Below are positions 44,636 through 53,754 of a DNA stretch of 64,000 nucleotides, piece by piece. The first letter of the stretch is position 1; each line of letters opens with the position of its first letter. Below the pieces are notes generated by a model. It saw only the letters and a program-made list of their open reading frames with translations, made no database searches and had not been told where the DNA came from. The DNA comes from Bradyrhizobium sp. Y36 (GTDB taxonomy: Bacteria; Pseudomonadota; Alphaproteobacteria; Rhizobiales; Xanthobacteraceae). Location: positions 40,472-104,471 of the forward strand of contig NZ_NWTI01000025.1 of assembly GCF_002531575.1 (NCBI RefSeq), read 5' to 3'. The translations under genes were made by a program, and so were the position numbers.

Positions 44636-45176
44636 TCGCTCCTCCCTTGCAACAGGTTGCGTGTGCCGATGCGAACCCGCCGCACTGCGCGTTCGCTGTT
44701 CCTGAGTCCCGATGTTCCCCGTTCTGGAGACTGGGCCGAACGCTCACTCGCCAAGGGGCGCCACGGTGAGCAATCTGCCGGCGGCATGGTCATCCCTTTG
44801 CAGAGAGCCTGCCTATTCCCGAGACACGTAGTCGTTGTTCTCTGAGCTTTGTCGACCTTAGGAGGATCGACCCACATTGGCAACATGCCGCTTGGTCGCA
44901 TCAGCGTGACAGCGCGATGGATGTCTTGATGGTGGCCGCTCGCGCTGAGGAGACGTCGGCCTCGGCCCGTCGCTGACTTGCCGTGTTGGGTTCCGCTCTT
45001 GCTGGCGGACCTGACACGACCGGGCGTCGGCCGTGATGACACGACACCAGTGTTTTGCCCGACGAGTCAAATTGTATTTCGTAAAATCGGCAGATCGTCC
45101 GACGGCCAACTCACTGATTCAGTTGGTGCCGGCTACTGTGCATGGGGTTGTTTTTCACTTTTTGGGTGAAGGGCCG
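44636..45176. other. Intergenic region without a supported gene
   Basis: A 541-base space between the AraC regulator and a chemotaxis receptor gene. Short open frames exist on both strands (for example 44858-45109 minus) but have Arg/Pro-rich products typical of chance frames and no ribosome binding sites. A GGGTGA/TCACCC hairpin (45164-45183) overlaps the receptor stop codon. No tRNA or other RNA gene was recognised. Confidence 0.5.
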
Positions 45177-46916
45177 TCACCCCGCCTTGGCGATACGCCC
45201 GTCGGCCGCGCCTGCGCGAAGGTTCTGGAAGAACTTCTCCACCTCGCGCGACAGCGTGTCTGCGGTTTCGGTCAGGCTGCCCGCCGCCGTCAGCACCGAG
45301 GATGCGGCGGTATCGGTCTCGCCGATGGCGTCGCGCAGCGAGGTGATGTTGGCGACCAGCGTCTCGTTGCCTTGCGCGGCACTTTGCGCGTTGGACGAGA
45401 TCTCGCGCGTGGCGGCGTCCTGCTGGCCGATGGCGCCGGCGATCGCGGAGGTGACCTCGTTGATCTCGCGCACCGCGCCGCCGATCTCGCGCACGGCATC
45501 GACTGCGTTGCGGGTCGAGGCCTGGATCATCGCGACGTTCTCGCTGATCTCCGCGGTGGCCTTGGCGGTCTGGCCCGCCAGCGCCTTCACTTCGTGGGCG
45601 ACCACGGCAAAGCCGCGGCCGGCTTCACCGGCGCGGGCGGCTTCGATGGTGGCGTTGAGCGCCAGCAGATTGGTCTGCTCGGCGATCGCCTGGATCAGGC
45701 TGAGCACGCCGTCGATGCGCTGCGTGGCCGCGGCGAGGCTTTCGATCTCCGAGATCGACTTCTCGGTGCGCTGGCCGGTCTGCTCGACCGCGCCGGCGCT
45801 CTGCCGCACCTGACGGCCGATCTCTTCCACCGAAGCCGACAGCTCCTCGGCGGCGCTCGCCACCGCCGTGACGTTGTGAGAGGCCTGCTCGCTGGCATTG
45901 GCCGCCGTGCCGGCACGGCTGTTCGCATCCGCCGTGACGCGGGTGATGGTCTGCGCGGTCTCGCGCATGGTGGAGGCGTTGTCGCTGAGGCCGCGCATGA
46001 TGGCGCCGATCGCCTCGCGAAATTGCTCGACGGATTGCTCGATGTGGCGGGCACGCTCCTCGCGCGCGGCGGAATCCTGCGAGACCTGCGAGGCGAGGTT
46101 GCGGTTGCGGCCCATGGCCTCCTGGAACACCTGGATCGCGCGCGCCAGCGCGCCGATCTCGTCGGCGCGGTCGGAGTGCGGCACCACGACGTGCTCTGCG
46201 CCGTCGGCGACCTGCTTGATGGTGGCGGTGATCGCGGCGAGCGGCCGGGCGACCGAACGGGCGATGATGACGATGCCGATCACGACGAGGGCCAGCGCCA
46301 CGCCGCCGAGGCAGGTCAGCACGAAGGAGAGGGTGCGGTTGGTCTCCGTCTCGCGCGCGATCTGCTTGGCGCGCTCGGCATAGACCTTGGACAGCGCCTC
46401 GAGGTCCTTGTTCAGCGCCGAACGCACGGCCCGGTTGGCGTCGTTGTCGCCCCATTCGCGACCAGCGGCCGCGTTGATCTCGACGCCGCGGCGCACCAGC
46501 TCCTTGCGGAACTCGACGAACTGCTCGATGCGCTTCTTGAAGGTGGCAAACTGCTCGGCATCGTCGGCCCTGACGATGGTCTCCCAGCGCTTCACGACGT
46601 CGAGGATCTGGGCGTTGAACTTGAGCAGGCCCTCGCCGTATTTCTTCACGACGGGCGGTTCGGTCGACATGTAGACGCCGCGCGATTCCATCACCACCGC
46701 ATAGACCAGCGAGTTGACGCGCTCGACGTTCAGCGCAGCGGCGTTCGCCGTCTCGATCGCGCTGGTCAGGTCGGCGCTGCGGCGGCTGTTGTAGTCGGAC
46801 AGCATGGCGATTGCCGCCGTCAGCAGCGCGAACAGCGCGAAGATGGCATAGAGCTTGGTGGCAAGCGTGAAGCGGCCTGCCAGCTTGGCGGCATTCCCAG
46901 ATCGGTCTGATGTCAT
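45177..46916 (-). CDS. Methyl-accepting chemotaxis protein with periplasmic helical sensor
   Basis: A 579-residue transmembrane receptor. A first membrane segment (about 20-40) is followed by a mainly helical periplasmic domain of about 160 residues and a second segment (about 190-210). A HAMP domain follows (ARSVARPLAAITATIKQVA), then the signalling hairpin with IQAIAEQTNLLALNATIEAA and EAGRGFAVVAHEVKALAGQT. The ATG at 46916 was chosen; an ATG 20 codons earlier (46976) is also open, and neither has a clear ribosome site. Ligand unknown. It is divergent from eutB, so ethanolamine sensing is conceivable but not shown. Confidence 0.9.
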   Translation of the reverse strand: MTSDRSGNAAKLAGRFTLATKLYAIFALFALLTAAIAMLSDYNSRRSADLTSAIETANAAALNVERVNSLVYAVVMESRGVYMSTEPPVVKKYGEGLLKFNAQILDVVKRWETIVRADDAEQFATFKKRIEQFVEFRKELVRRGVEINAAAGREWGDNDANRAVRSALNKDLEALSKVYAERAKQIARETETNRTLSFVLTCLGGVALALVVIGIVIIARSVARPLAAITATIKQVADGAEHVVVPHSDRADEIGALARAIQVFQEAMGRNRNLASQVSQDSAAREERARHIEQSVEQFREAIGAIMRGLSDNASTMRETAQTITRVTADANSRAGTAANASEQASHNVTAVASAAEELSASVEEIGRQVRQSAGAVEQTGQRTEKSISEIESLAAATQRIDGVLSLIQAIAEQTNLLALNATIEAARAGEAGRGFAVVAHEVKALAGQTAKATAEISENVAMIQASTRNAVDAVREIGGAVREINEVTSAIAGAIGQQDAATREISSNAQSAAQGNETLVANITSLRDAIGETDTAASSVLTAAGSLTETADTLSREVEKFFQNLRAGAADGRIAKAG

Positions 46917-47234
46917 GGTGTTCAGGGGCCCGGAATGGCCGAAAGCGGCCGGTGAGCGCGGTTGTCTAAAATTCATGCAAAACTATGCAGAACGAAGATG
47001 GACGCGGCGTTAACGCGGGGGCCGGGAAGATGGTCGCCCGGTCGGCAGAATGGCGAATTATTTCAGCTGGTTGGCGGGGTGTTGCCGGTTTTCTGCAGAT
47101 CCCCGCCGGGCGGACCCGTCGAGAGCCCCGACATTGGCGTGCATGCCGGCCGCCAAGCGCGTATTCCCTGACGGAGGGATCGCCTTCAAGATCGATCGGA
47201 CTCGGCCACCGGCCGACGAACCCCGGAGAGGCCC
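46917..47234. other. Divergent promoter region, receptor and eutB
   Basis: A 318-base space holding the start regions of the chemotaxis receptor (minus) and eutB (plus). GGAGAG just before the eutB TTG is a plausible ribosome site. No palindromic operator or small gene could be supported. Confidence 0.4.
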
Positions 47235-48617
47235 TTGGTCTACCGCCACACCATCGACGCCACGACCCACACGTTCCCGGACCTGCGCGATCTCCTTGCC
47301 AAGGCGACGCCGCCGCGCTCCGGCGACCGCTTGGCCGGGATCGCCGCCGACACCGCCGAGCAGATGATCGCGGCGCGGATGGCGCTTGCCGACGTTCCGC
47401 TCGCAAGATTCCTGCAGGAAGCCGTCATCCCCTACGAGGCCGACGAGGTCACCCGCCTCGTCATGGACAGCCATGACGCGAAGGCCTTCGCGCCGGTGGC
47501 ATCCCTGACGGTCGGCGGCTTCCGCGACTGGCTGCTGTCGGATGCGGCGACGCCCGAGGTCCTGAAGACGCTCGCGCCCGGCATCACGCCGGAAATGGCG
47601 GCCGCAGTCTCGAAGCTGATGCGCAACCAGGATCTGATCCTGGCGGCGCGGAAATGCGCGGTCACCACCGCCTTCCGCAACACCATCGGCCTGAAGGGCC
47701 GGATGAGCACGCGGCTGCAGCCCAACCATCCCTTCGACGACGCCAGGGGTATCACCGCCTCGATCCTGGACGGCATCCTGCTTGGGGCCGGCGATGCCTG
47801 CATCGGCATCAACCCGGCGAGCGACGATCCCGCCGTCATCGCCCAATTGCTACGGCTGCTCGACGAGATCATCACGCGGCTGAAGATTCCGACGCAGGGC
47901 TGCGTGCTGACCCATGTCACGACGACGCTGTCGCTGATCGGGCAGGGCGTCCCGGTCGACCTCGTCTTCCAGTCGGTCGCCGGCACCGAGGCCGCCAATC
48001 GCAGTTTCGGCATCGACCTTGCCCTGCTGAAAGAGGCGCAGGAGGCCGGGCTGTCGCTGCGGCGCGGCTCGGTCGGGCAGAACGTGATGTATTTCGAGAC
48101 CGGGCAGGGCTCGGCGCTGTCGGCGGGCGCCCATCACGGCGTCGACCAGCAGACCTGCGAGGCGCGTGCCTATGCGGTCGCCCGCGCCTTTGCCCCGCTG
48201 CTGGTCAACAGCGTGGTCGGCTTCATCGGCCCGGAATATCTCTACGATGGCAAGGAAATCATCCGCGCCGGGCTGGAGGATCATTTCTGCGGCAAATTGC
48301 TCGGCCTGCCGCTCGGCGTCGACATCTGCTACACCAATCATGCCGAGGCGGACCAGGACGACATGGACAATCTGCTGACGCTGCTCGCCGCCGCCGGTGT
48401 CACCTTCATCATGGGCGTCCCCGGGGCCGACGACGTCATGCTGAACTACCAGTCGACGTCTTTTCACGACGCGCTCTATGTCCGTGACGTCTTCGGTTTG
48501 CACCGCGCGCCGGAATTCGACGATTGGCTGGCGCGGTCGGGCATCACGGGTGCCGATTTCCGCATTGCCGGCGATGCAGGCCTGTTGCCCGATTTTGCCT
48601 CGCGACTGATCGCCTGA
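47235..48617 (+). CDS. eutB: Ethanolamine ammonia-lyase heavy chain
   Basis: A 460-residue protein matching EutB in length (E. coli 453). Recognisable family segments are RMSTRLQPNHP, DGILLGAGDACIGINPASDD, SVAGTEAANRSFGIDL and PLGVDICYTNHAEADQDD. With EutC it forms the adenosylcobalamin-dependent enzyme that splits ethanolamine into acetaldehyde and ammonia. The start is TTG at 47235 with GGAGAG before it. Its partner eutC is not adjacent; hpnP lies between them. No microcompartment genes are present, so this is the simple cytosolic version of the pathway. Confidence 0.93.
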   Translation: MVYRHTIDATTHTFPDLRDLLAKATPPRSGDRLAGIAADTAEQMIAARMALADVPLARFLQEAVIPYEADEVTRLVMDSHDAKAFAPVASLTVGGFRDWLLSDAATPEVLKTLAPGITPEMAAAVSKLMRNQDLILAARKCAVTTAFRNTIGLKGRMSTRLQPNHPFDDARGITASILDGILLGAGDACIGINPASDDPAVIAQLLRLLDEIITRLKIPTQGCVLTHVTTTLSLIGQGVPVDLVFQSVAGTEAANRSFGIDLALLKEAQEAGLSLRRGSVGQNVMYFETGQGSALSAGAHHGVDQQTCEARAYAVARAFAPLLVNSVVGFIGPEYLYDGKEIIRAGLEDHFCGKLLGLPLGVDICYTNHAEADQDDMDNLLTLLAAAGVTFIMGVPGADDVMLNYQSTSFHDALYVRDVFGLHRAPEFDDWLARSGITGADFRIAGDAGLLPDFASRLIA

Positions 48618-48644
48618 GGCGGTTCGGAGCGTCGCGCCCGCCTC
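48616..48644 (+). terminator. Hairpin at the end of eutB
   Basis: GAGGCGG (48616-48622) pairs with CCGCCTC (48638-48644), beginning in the eutB stop codon. No T-run follows, so it may stabilise the mRNA end or attenuate rather than stop transcription into hpnP. Confidence 0.4.
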
Positions 48645-48771
48645 GGAAACTATCTGCATCCTCCGGAATTATGCTTGTGCCACAATATTGAGAAATTCCG
48701 GCGGCAGCATTACGCTATGTGTCTGGCTGGCAATTTCCGCACCATCAGTCGAGCGTGGCGGGGGAGCTTAG

Positions 48772-50358
48772 ATGCGAGCTGCAATTAACGGAACGGCCCG
48801 GCGGATTCTCTGCGTGTTTCCGCGTTACACCTCCTCGTTCGGTACGTTCGAGCATTCCTATCCCCTGACCGACGGTGTCCGCGCCTTCATGCCCCCGCAG
48901 GGGCTGCTGCTGATCTCCGCCTATCTGCCGCCGGATTGGCAGGTCAAGTTCGTCGACGAGAACCTCCGCCGGGCGACCCGGGAAGAGTTCGAATGGGCGG
49001 AAGCGGTCTTCGTCAGCGGCATGCATATCCAGCGCCAGCAGATGAACGACATCTGCCGCCGTGCGCATGAATTCGACCTGGCCGTCGCGCTCGGGGGGCC
49101 CTCCGTCAGCGCCTGTCCGGACTATTACCCCTCGTTCGACTATCTCCATGTCGGCGAGCTCGGCGATGCCACCAACCAGCTGATCGAAATTCTGTCGCGC
49201 GACACCTCGCGGCCGGAGCAGCAGGTGGTCCTCACGACCAAGGACCGGGTGCCGATGACGGAGTTTCCGATCCCGGCCTACGAACTCGCCGACGTGAAGA
49301 AATACATGCTCGGCAGCATCCAGTATTCCAGCGGCTGTCCCTATCAGTGCGAGTTCTGCGACATCCCGGGCCTCTACGGCCGCAACCCGCGCATCAAGGC
49401 GCCGGAGCAGATCATCGCCGAGCTCGACCGCCTGCGCGAATGCGGCATGACCGACACGGTCTATTTCGTCGACGACAATTTCATCGGCAACCGCAAGGCG
49501 GCGCTGGACCTGCTGCCGCACCTGATCGAATGGCAGAAACGGACCGGCTATGTGGTGCGGCTCGCCTGCGAGGCGACGCTCAACATCGCCAAGCGGCCCG
49601 AGATCCTCGAGAAGATGCGCGAGGCCTATTTCATCACCATCTTCTGCGGCATCGAGACGCCGGACCCTGACGCGCTGAAGGCAATGCAGAAGGACCACAA
49701 CATGATGGTCCCGATCCTGGAGGGCGTGCGCACCATCAACTCCTACGGCATGGAGGTCGTCTCGGGCATCATCATGGGGCTCGACACCGACAAGCCGAAC
49801 ACCTCGGAGGCGCTGCTCGCCTTCGTCGAGGAGTCCCGGATTCCGCTGCTCACGATCAATCTGCTTCAGGCGCTGCCGAAGACGCCGCTGTGGGACCGGC
49901 TGGAGCGCGAGGGGCGCCTGGTCGAAGACGATGGGCGCGATTCCAACGTCGACTTCCTGTTGCCCTATGACGAGGTCGTCGCGTCCTGGAAGCACGCCAT
50001 GAGCGTCGCCTACCAGCCCGAGAAGGTCTTCGCACGCTTCCAGCATCAATGCGACAACGTCTATGTGCACCGCCTGAAGATGCCGGTGCCGGACGAGATG
50101 AAGACCTGGGCCAACATTCGCCGCGGTCTCGTCATGCTGCGCAATATCTTCTGGAAGGTCGGCGTGCTCGGCGACTACAGGCGCGTGTTCTGGAAGTTCG
50201 CGCTGGGGCGCATCAAGCGCGGCGATCTAGAAGGTTTGATCGGCTGCACCCTGATTGCACACCACCTCATCACCTTTGCGCGCGCGGCCTCCAGCGGCAA
50301 GCAGAACGCCTCGAATTATTCGATCCGGCTGCGCGAAGCCGCCGTTCCCGCCGAATGA
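48772..50358 (+). CDS. hpnP: Hopanoid C-2 methylase
   Basis: A 528-residue B12-binding-domain radical SAM enzyme. An N-terminal cobalamin-binding domain (about 1-150) is followed by the radical SAM core with the cluster cysteines C189, C193 and C196 (CPYQCEFCDIPGLYGRNPR), and IFCGIETPDPDALK further on. It adds the C-2 methyl group of 2-methylhopanoids at the inner membrane. The ATG follows GGGGGAG. eutC starts six bases after its stop, so hpnP and eutC are one transcript; eutB lies 154 bases upstream. Hopanoid synthesis genes follow 5 kb downstream. Confidence 0.92.
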   Translation: MRAAINGTARRILCVFPRYTSSFGTFEHSYPLTDGVRAFMPPQGLLLISAYLPPDWQVKFVDENLRRATREEFEWAEAVFVSGMHIQRQQMNDICRRAHEFDLAVALGGPSVSACPDYYPSFDYLHVGELGDATNQLIEILSRDTSRPEQQVVLTTKDRVPMTEFPIPAYELADVKKYMLGSIQYSSGCPYQCEFCDIPGLYGRNPRIKAPEQIIAELDRLRECGMTDTVYFVDDNFIGNRKAALDLLPHLIEWQKRTGYVVRLACEATLNIAKRPEILEKMREAYFITIFCGIETPDPDALKAMQKDHNMMVPILEGVRTINSYGMEVVSGIIMGLDTDKPNTSEALLAFVEESRIPLLTINLLQALPKTPLWDRLEREGRLVEDDGRDSNVDFLLPYDEVVASWKHAMSVAYQPEKVFARFQHQCDNVYVHRLKMPVPDEMKTWANIRRGLVMLRNIFWKVGVLGDYRRVFWKFALGRIKRGDLEGLIGCTLIAHHLITFARAASSGKQNASNYSIRLREAAVPAE

Positions 50359-50364
50359 CGCGCC

Positions 50365-51150
50365 GTGTCTGATCCGGCCCTGCCGCGCCGTCCGACGCTC
50401 GATCTGCGGGCGTTCACGCCCGCCCGCGTCGCGCTCGGGCGCAGCGGCGCAAGCGTGCCGACGAAGGCGCTGCTCGATTTCACGCTGGACCATGCCCGCG
50501 CCCGCGACGCCGTGCATGCCGCTTTCGACGCGCCGCAATTGGCCGCCGATCTCCGCGCGCTGGGACTTGCCGTCACTGAAGTGAGCAGCCAGGCGGTCGA
50601 CCGCAGGGACTATCTGCGGCGGCCGGATCTGGGACGGAGGCTCGCGCCCGGCGCGGTCGAAGCCCTGGGACGAGCGGTCTCTACGCCGTGCCAGCTCGCG
50701 CTCGTGATCGGCGACGGCCTGTCCGCGGCGGCGGTCCACGCCCATGCGCTCGCCCTGGTGCGGCGCCTGCTGCCGCTGCTCGCGGAAGGGGAGCACGTCG
50801 CGCTCGGCCACGTCGTCGTCGCCTCAGGCGCGCGCGTTGCGCTCGGTGACGAGATCGGCGCCATTCTCGGCGCGCGCATGATCGTGACTCTGATCGGCGA
50901 GCGGCCGGGCCTGTCGGCGCCGGACAGTCTCGGCGCCTATCTGACCTTTGCGCCGAAGCCCGGCCGAACCGATGCCGAGCGCAATTGCGTGTCCAACATC
51001 CACCACGCCGGGTTGAGCCATGACGAGGCCGCCCTCAAGATCGCCTGGTTGGTCCGCGAGGGGCTGGCCCGAGAGGTCAGCGGCGTGGCGCTGAAGGACG
51101 AGAGCGCGGACCGCGCGCCGCGTCGAATTGGCACATTCTTGGCCCGCTGA
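50365..51150 (+). CDS. eutC: Ethanolamine ammonia-lyase light chain
   Basis: A 261-residue EutC (E. coli about 295). Family segments are TPARVALGRSG, LLDFTLDHARARDAVH, RRDYLRRPDLGRRL, LVIGDGLSA and LIGERPGLSAPDSLGAYLTF, ending with CVSNIHHAGLSHDEAA. It binds adenosylcobalamin together with EutB. The start GTG is six bases after the hpnP stop. It is therefore separated from eutB by the whole hpnP gene, an unusual order for two subunits of one enzyme. Confidence 0.93.
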   Translation: MSDPALPRRPTLDLRAFTPARVALGRSGASVPTKALLDFTLDHARARDAVHAAFDAPQLAADLRALGLAVTEVSSQAVDRRDYLRRPDLGRRLAPGAVEALGRAVSTPCQLALVIGDGLSAAAVHAHALALVRRLLPLLAEGEHVALGHVVVASGARVALGDEIGAILGARMIVTLIGERPGLSAPDSLGAYLTFAPKPGRTDAERNCVSNIHHAGLSHDEAALKIAWLVREGLAREVSGVALKDESADRAPRRIGTFLAR

Positions 51151-51358
51151 GCGGGAGCAGGACCCGAAATCGCCGCATGTTGATCGATTTGCCCACACTT
51201 CGCCTGCTTGCGAGAGGGGTGATTGACCTGCTAAACCGCTGCCGGCGATTTTCCGCGCATTTTCAAGGGGCAAGCCTCCCATTGGTATGGCGTTTTCAAG
51301 CCGTTCGCGGGGCGCAATAAGCTCTCAACACCGAGCCGATTTAGGAACTGGATAAGGC

Positions 51359-53725
51359 ATGCTCGAAAAGCACAGCGAGAATGAGGTTCATGTCGACAAG
51401 GTCGAGCAGGGACCGGCGTCCTCGATCGCCTTCGGGCTGGAACGTCTCGGGCTGATCGCCGTCCGGGCGCCGATCGTCTCCTGCATTATCCTGCTCGCGC
51501 TGATCGTCGGCGCGGTGTTCGGCATCCACCGAATCAAGATCGACGATTCGCTGTCGCAGCTGTTCCGCTCCGACACCCGCGAATTCAAGCAGTATGAAGA
51601 GGTGACGAAGAAGTTCCCGGCCGAGGAATTCGACGTCCTCGTGGTGGTCGAGGGCAAGAACCTGCTGGCGCGGAACAATCTCGAGAAGCTGCGCGACTTC
51701 GTCACCGACATGCAGCTTGTCGAGGGCACGCGTGGCCTCGTCTCGCTGTTCTCGGCGCGCCAGGCGCCGGCGCCGGGCAAGCTGCCGGCAGCGCTGTTTC
51801 CGGCCGAGCTGCCCGAAGGCGCCGCCTACGACAAGTTCATCGAAACCGTCAAGAACAACGAGATCATCCGCGGCAAGCTGTTGTCCGAAGACGGCACGCT
51901 GGCGCTGATCGTGCTGTCGCTCGATCCGGAGGTCGTCGCCTCCAGCAAGCTGACCAAGACCGTCGCCGACATCCGCGCGCTGATGAAGGAAGACCTCGGC
52001 GAGACCGGGCTCAACGTGCAGCTCTCCGGCGTGCCGGTGATGCAGCTCGAAATCCGCAATGCCGTCGAGCGCGACGGGCTGACCTACAACATCCTCGGCA
52101 TTCTCGCCGGTTGCGTCATCGCCATCATCTTCTTCCGCAAGATCTCGTTCATGATCGCGGCGGCGTTCCCGCCGATGATCGCGATCCTGCTGGCGCTGGG
52201 CGCGCTCGGCTGGGCCAATTTCAATCTCAACATGTTTCTGAACGTGATGACGCCGCTCATCATGGTGATCAGCTTCTCGGACTCGATGCAGCTCACCTTT
52301 GCCGCGCGCGACCGCCTGATCGCAGGCCAGGACAAGTTCACCGCGTTCAAGAACGCTGTGCTGGTGGTGGGCCCGGCCTGCGTGCTGACGCACGGCACCG
52401 CCGGCATTTCCTTCATCGCGCTGCAGTTCTCCGACTCCGATCTGATCCGCAAGTTCGGCGAGGCGGGCCTTGCCGCCACCATCATCGCGCTGGTCGCGGT
52501 GCTGTCGCTGGTGCCGGTGTTCGGCGTGCTGTTCGTGCGCAACGAGAAGGTCTTTGCGGTCAAGTTCCAGGGCGCCGACGCCGGCGTGCAGGCGCTGCGC
52601 AATTTCTGCTACTGGATCGCGGTGCGCATGGTGGGCCGGCCCGGCCTGTTCAGCCTGATCGCGGTGCTGTTCGTCGCCGGCCTCGGCGTCATCTACGCCA
52701 ATCTGGAGCCGCGCTACCGGCTCGCCGACCAGGTGCCGGACAAGCGCCAGGCGGTTGCCGCCAGCGACCGGCTCGATGCCAAGCTCACCGGCGCCAATCC
52801 GGTCAACGTGCTGATCGCGTTCCCGAAGGGCGAAACGCTCTATTCGCCGGAGACGCTCCAGACCATCGCGGATGTGCACGCGACGGTCGAGAAGTCCGCA
52901 GGGGTCGGCAACGTCTGGTCACTCGAAACGCTGCGTCGATGGCTGGCGGAAAAGGCGGGCAGTGCCGACGTCGCCACGCTGAAGGAATATGTCAGCGTCA
53001 TCCCGGAGCATCTGGTGCGGCGCTTCATCGACGCCGAGCAGGACGCCGTCGTGGTTGCCGGCCGCGTGCCGGACAAGGATTCGAGCCAGCTGCTGCCGAT
53101 CGTCGACAAGCTCGATTCCGAGCTTGACGCGATCCGCAAGAAGCATCCGGGTTATGAGATCGCGGTGACCGGTCTCGCCGCCATCGCGGCGCGCAATTCG
53201 GCCAGCATGATCGAGAAGCTGAACCACGGCCTCACGATCGAATTCGCGCTGGTCGCGATCTTCATCGGCCTTGCCTTCCGCTCATGGGTGGTGACGCTCG
53301 CCTGCATCCTGCCGGGCATCTTCCCGGTGGTGATGTCGGGAACGGTGCTGTGGGCGATGGGCGAGGGGCTGCAATTCGCGAGCGTCGTCGCGCTCACCGT
53401 CTCGTTCGGCCTTGGCCTCAGCGCCACCATCCACTTCCTCAACCGCCTGCGCCTCGAGAACAAGCCTGGCGTCGGCTCCGCGCTCGCGGTGGAGCGGGCG
53501 ACCGTGCTGGTCGGACCGGCGCTGATCCTGACCACGGTGGTGCTGGCCTGCGGCCTCGTCGTCACCGTGTTCTCCGACCTGCCGTCGCTTCGGCTGTTCG
53601 GCTGGCTCAGCGCCTTCTCGATGGTGATGGCGCTGGTCGCCGACCTCTTCATCCTCAGGCCGACGGCGATGTGGCTGATCAACCTGCACGCCAGGCTGCA
53701 GGGGACCGACAAGCCGGCGATCTGA
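51359..53725 (+). CDS. RND/MMPL-superfamily transporter, candidate hopanoid transporter
   Basis: A 788-residue RND-type protein. One N-terminal membrane segment (about 34-56) is followed by a periplasmic domain (about 60-235), a block of five segments (about 240-400) including the acidic FSDSMQL, another segment near 430, a second periplasmic domain, and a final block (about 610-770). This is the sterol-sensing-like layout of MMPL/HpnN transporters. It lies between hpnP-eutC and the hpnC operon, which makes hopanoid export to the outer membrane a reasonable guess. It is shorter than the HpnN proteins I recall, so the symbol is withheld. Confidence 0.75.
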   Translation: MLEKHSENEVHVDKVEQGPASSIAFGLERLGLIAVRAPIVSCIILLALIVGAVFGIHRIKIDDSLSQLFRSDTREFKQYEEVTKKFPAEEFDVLVVVEGKNLLARNNLEKLRDFVTDMQLVEGTRGLVSLFSARQAPAPGKLPAALFPAELPEGAAYDKFIETVKNNEIIRGKLLSEDGTLALIVLSLDPEVVASSKLTKTVADIRALMKEDLGETGLNVQLSGVPVMQLEIRNAVERDGLTYNILGILAGCVIAIIFFRKISFMIAAAFPPMIAILLALGALGWANFNLNMFLNVMTPLIMVISFSDSMQLTFAARDRLIAGQDKFTAFKNAVLVVGPACVLTHGTAGISFIALQFSDSDLIRKFGEAGLAATIIALVAVLSLVPVFGVLFVRNEKVFAVKFQGADAGVQALRNFCYWIAVRMVGRPGLFSLIAVLFVAGLGVIYANLEPRYRLADQVPDKRQAVAASDRLDAKLTGANPVNVLIAFPKGETLYSPETLQTIADVHATVEKSAGVGNVWSLETLRRWLAEKAGSADVATLKEYVSVIPEHLVRRFIDAEQDAVVVAGRVPDKDSSQLLPIVDKLDSELDAIRKKHPGYEIAVTGLAAIAARNSASMIEKLNHGLTIEFALVAIFIGLAFRSWVVTLACILPGIFPVVMSGTVLWAMGEGLQFASVVALTVSFGLGLSATIHFLNRLRLENKPGVGSALAVERATVLVGPALILTTVVLACGLVVTVFSDLPSLRLFGWLSAFSMVMALVADLFILRPTAMWLINLHARLQGTDKPAI

Positions 53726-53754
53726 GAGCGGGCGGCGAAGGCCGCCCTGCGCTC
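53726..53754. terminator. Shared hairpin between convergent genes
   Basis: GAGCGGGCGGC (53726-53736) pairs with GCCGCC and CGCTC (53741-53754) around a GAAG loop. It lies exactly between the stop of the RND gene and the stop of the convergent minus-strand gene. It could work for both, although no T-run is present. Confidence 0.6.

Noticed and set aside
44596..45042. 148-codon minus-strand frame upstream of the AraC gene
   Set aside because: Arg/Pro/Ser-rich, no ribosome site, and overlaps the real AraC start region.
45164..45183. Hairpin GGGTGA/TCACCC at the end of the chemotaxis receptor
   Set aside because: It overlaps the stop codon and is followed on the minus strand by A residues, not T, so it is not called as a terminator.
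45033..46910. 625-codon open frame on the plus strand opposite the chemotaxis receptor
   Set aside because: Shadow of the receptor's repetitive coiled coil; no ribosome site and Arg/Leu/Gly-biased product.
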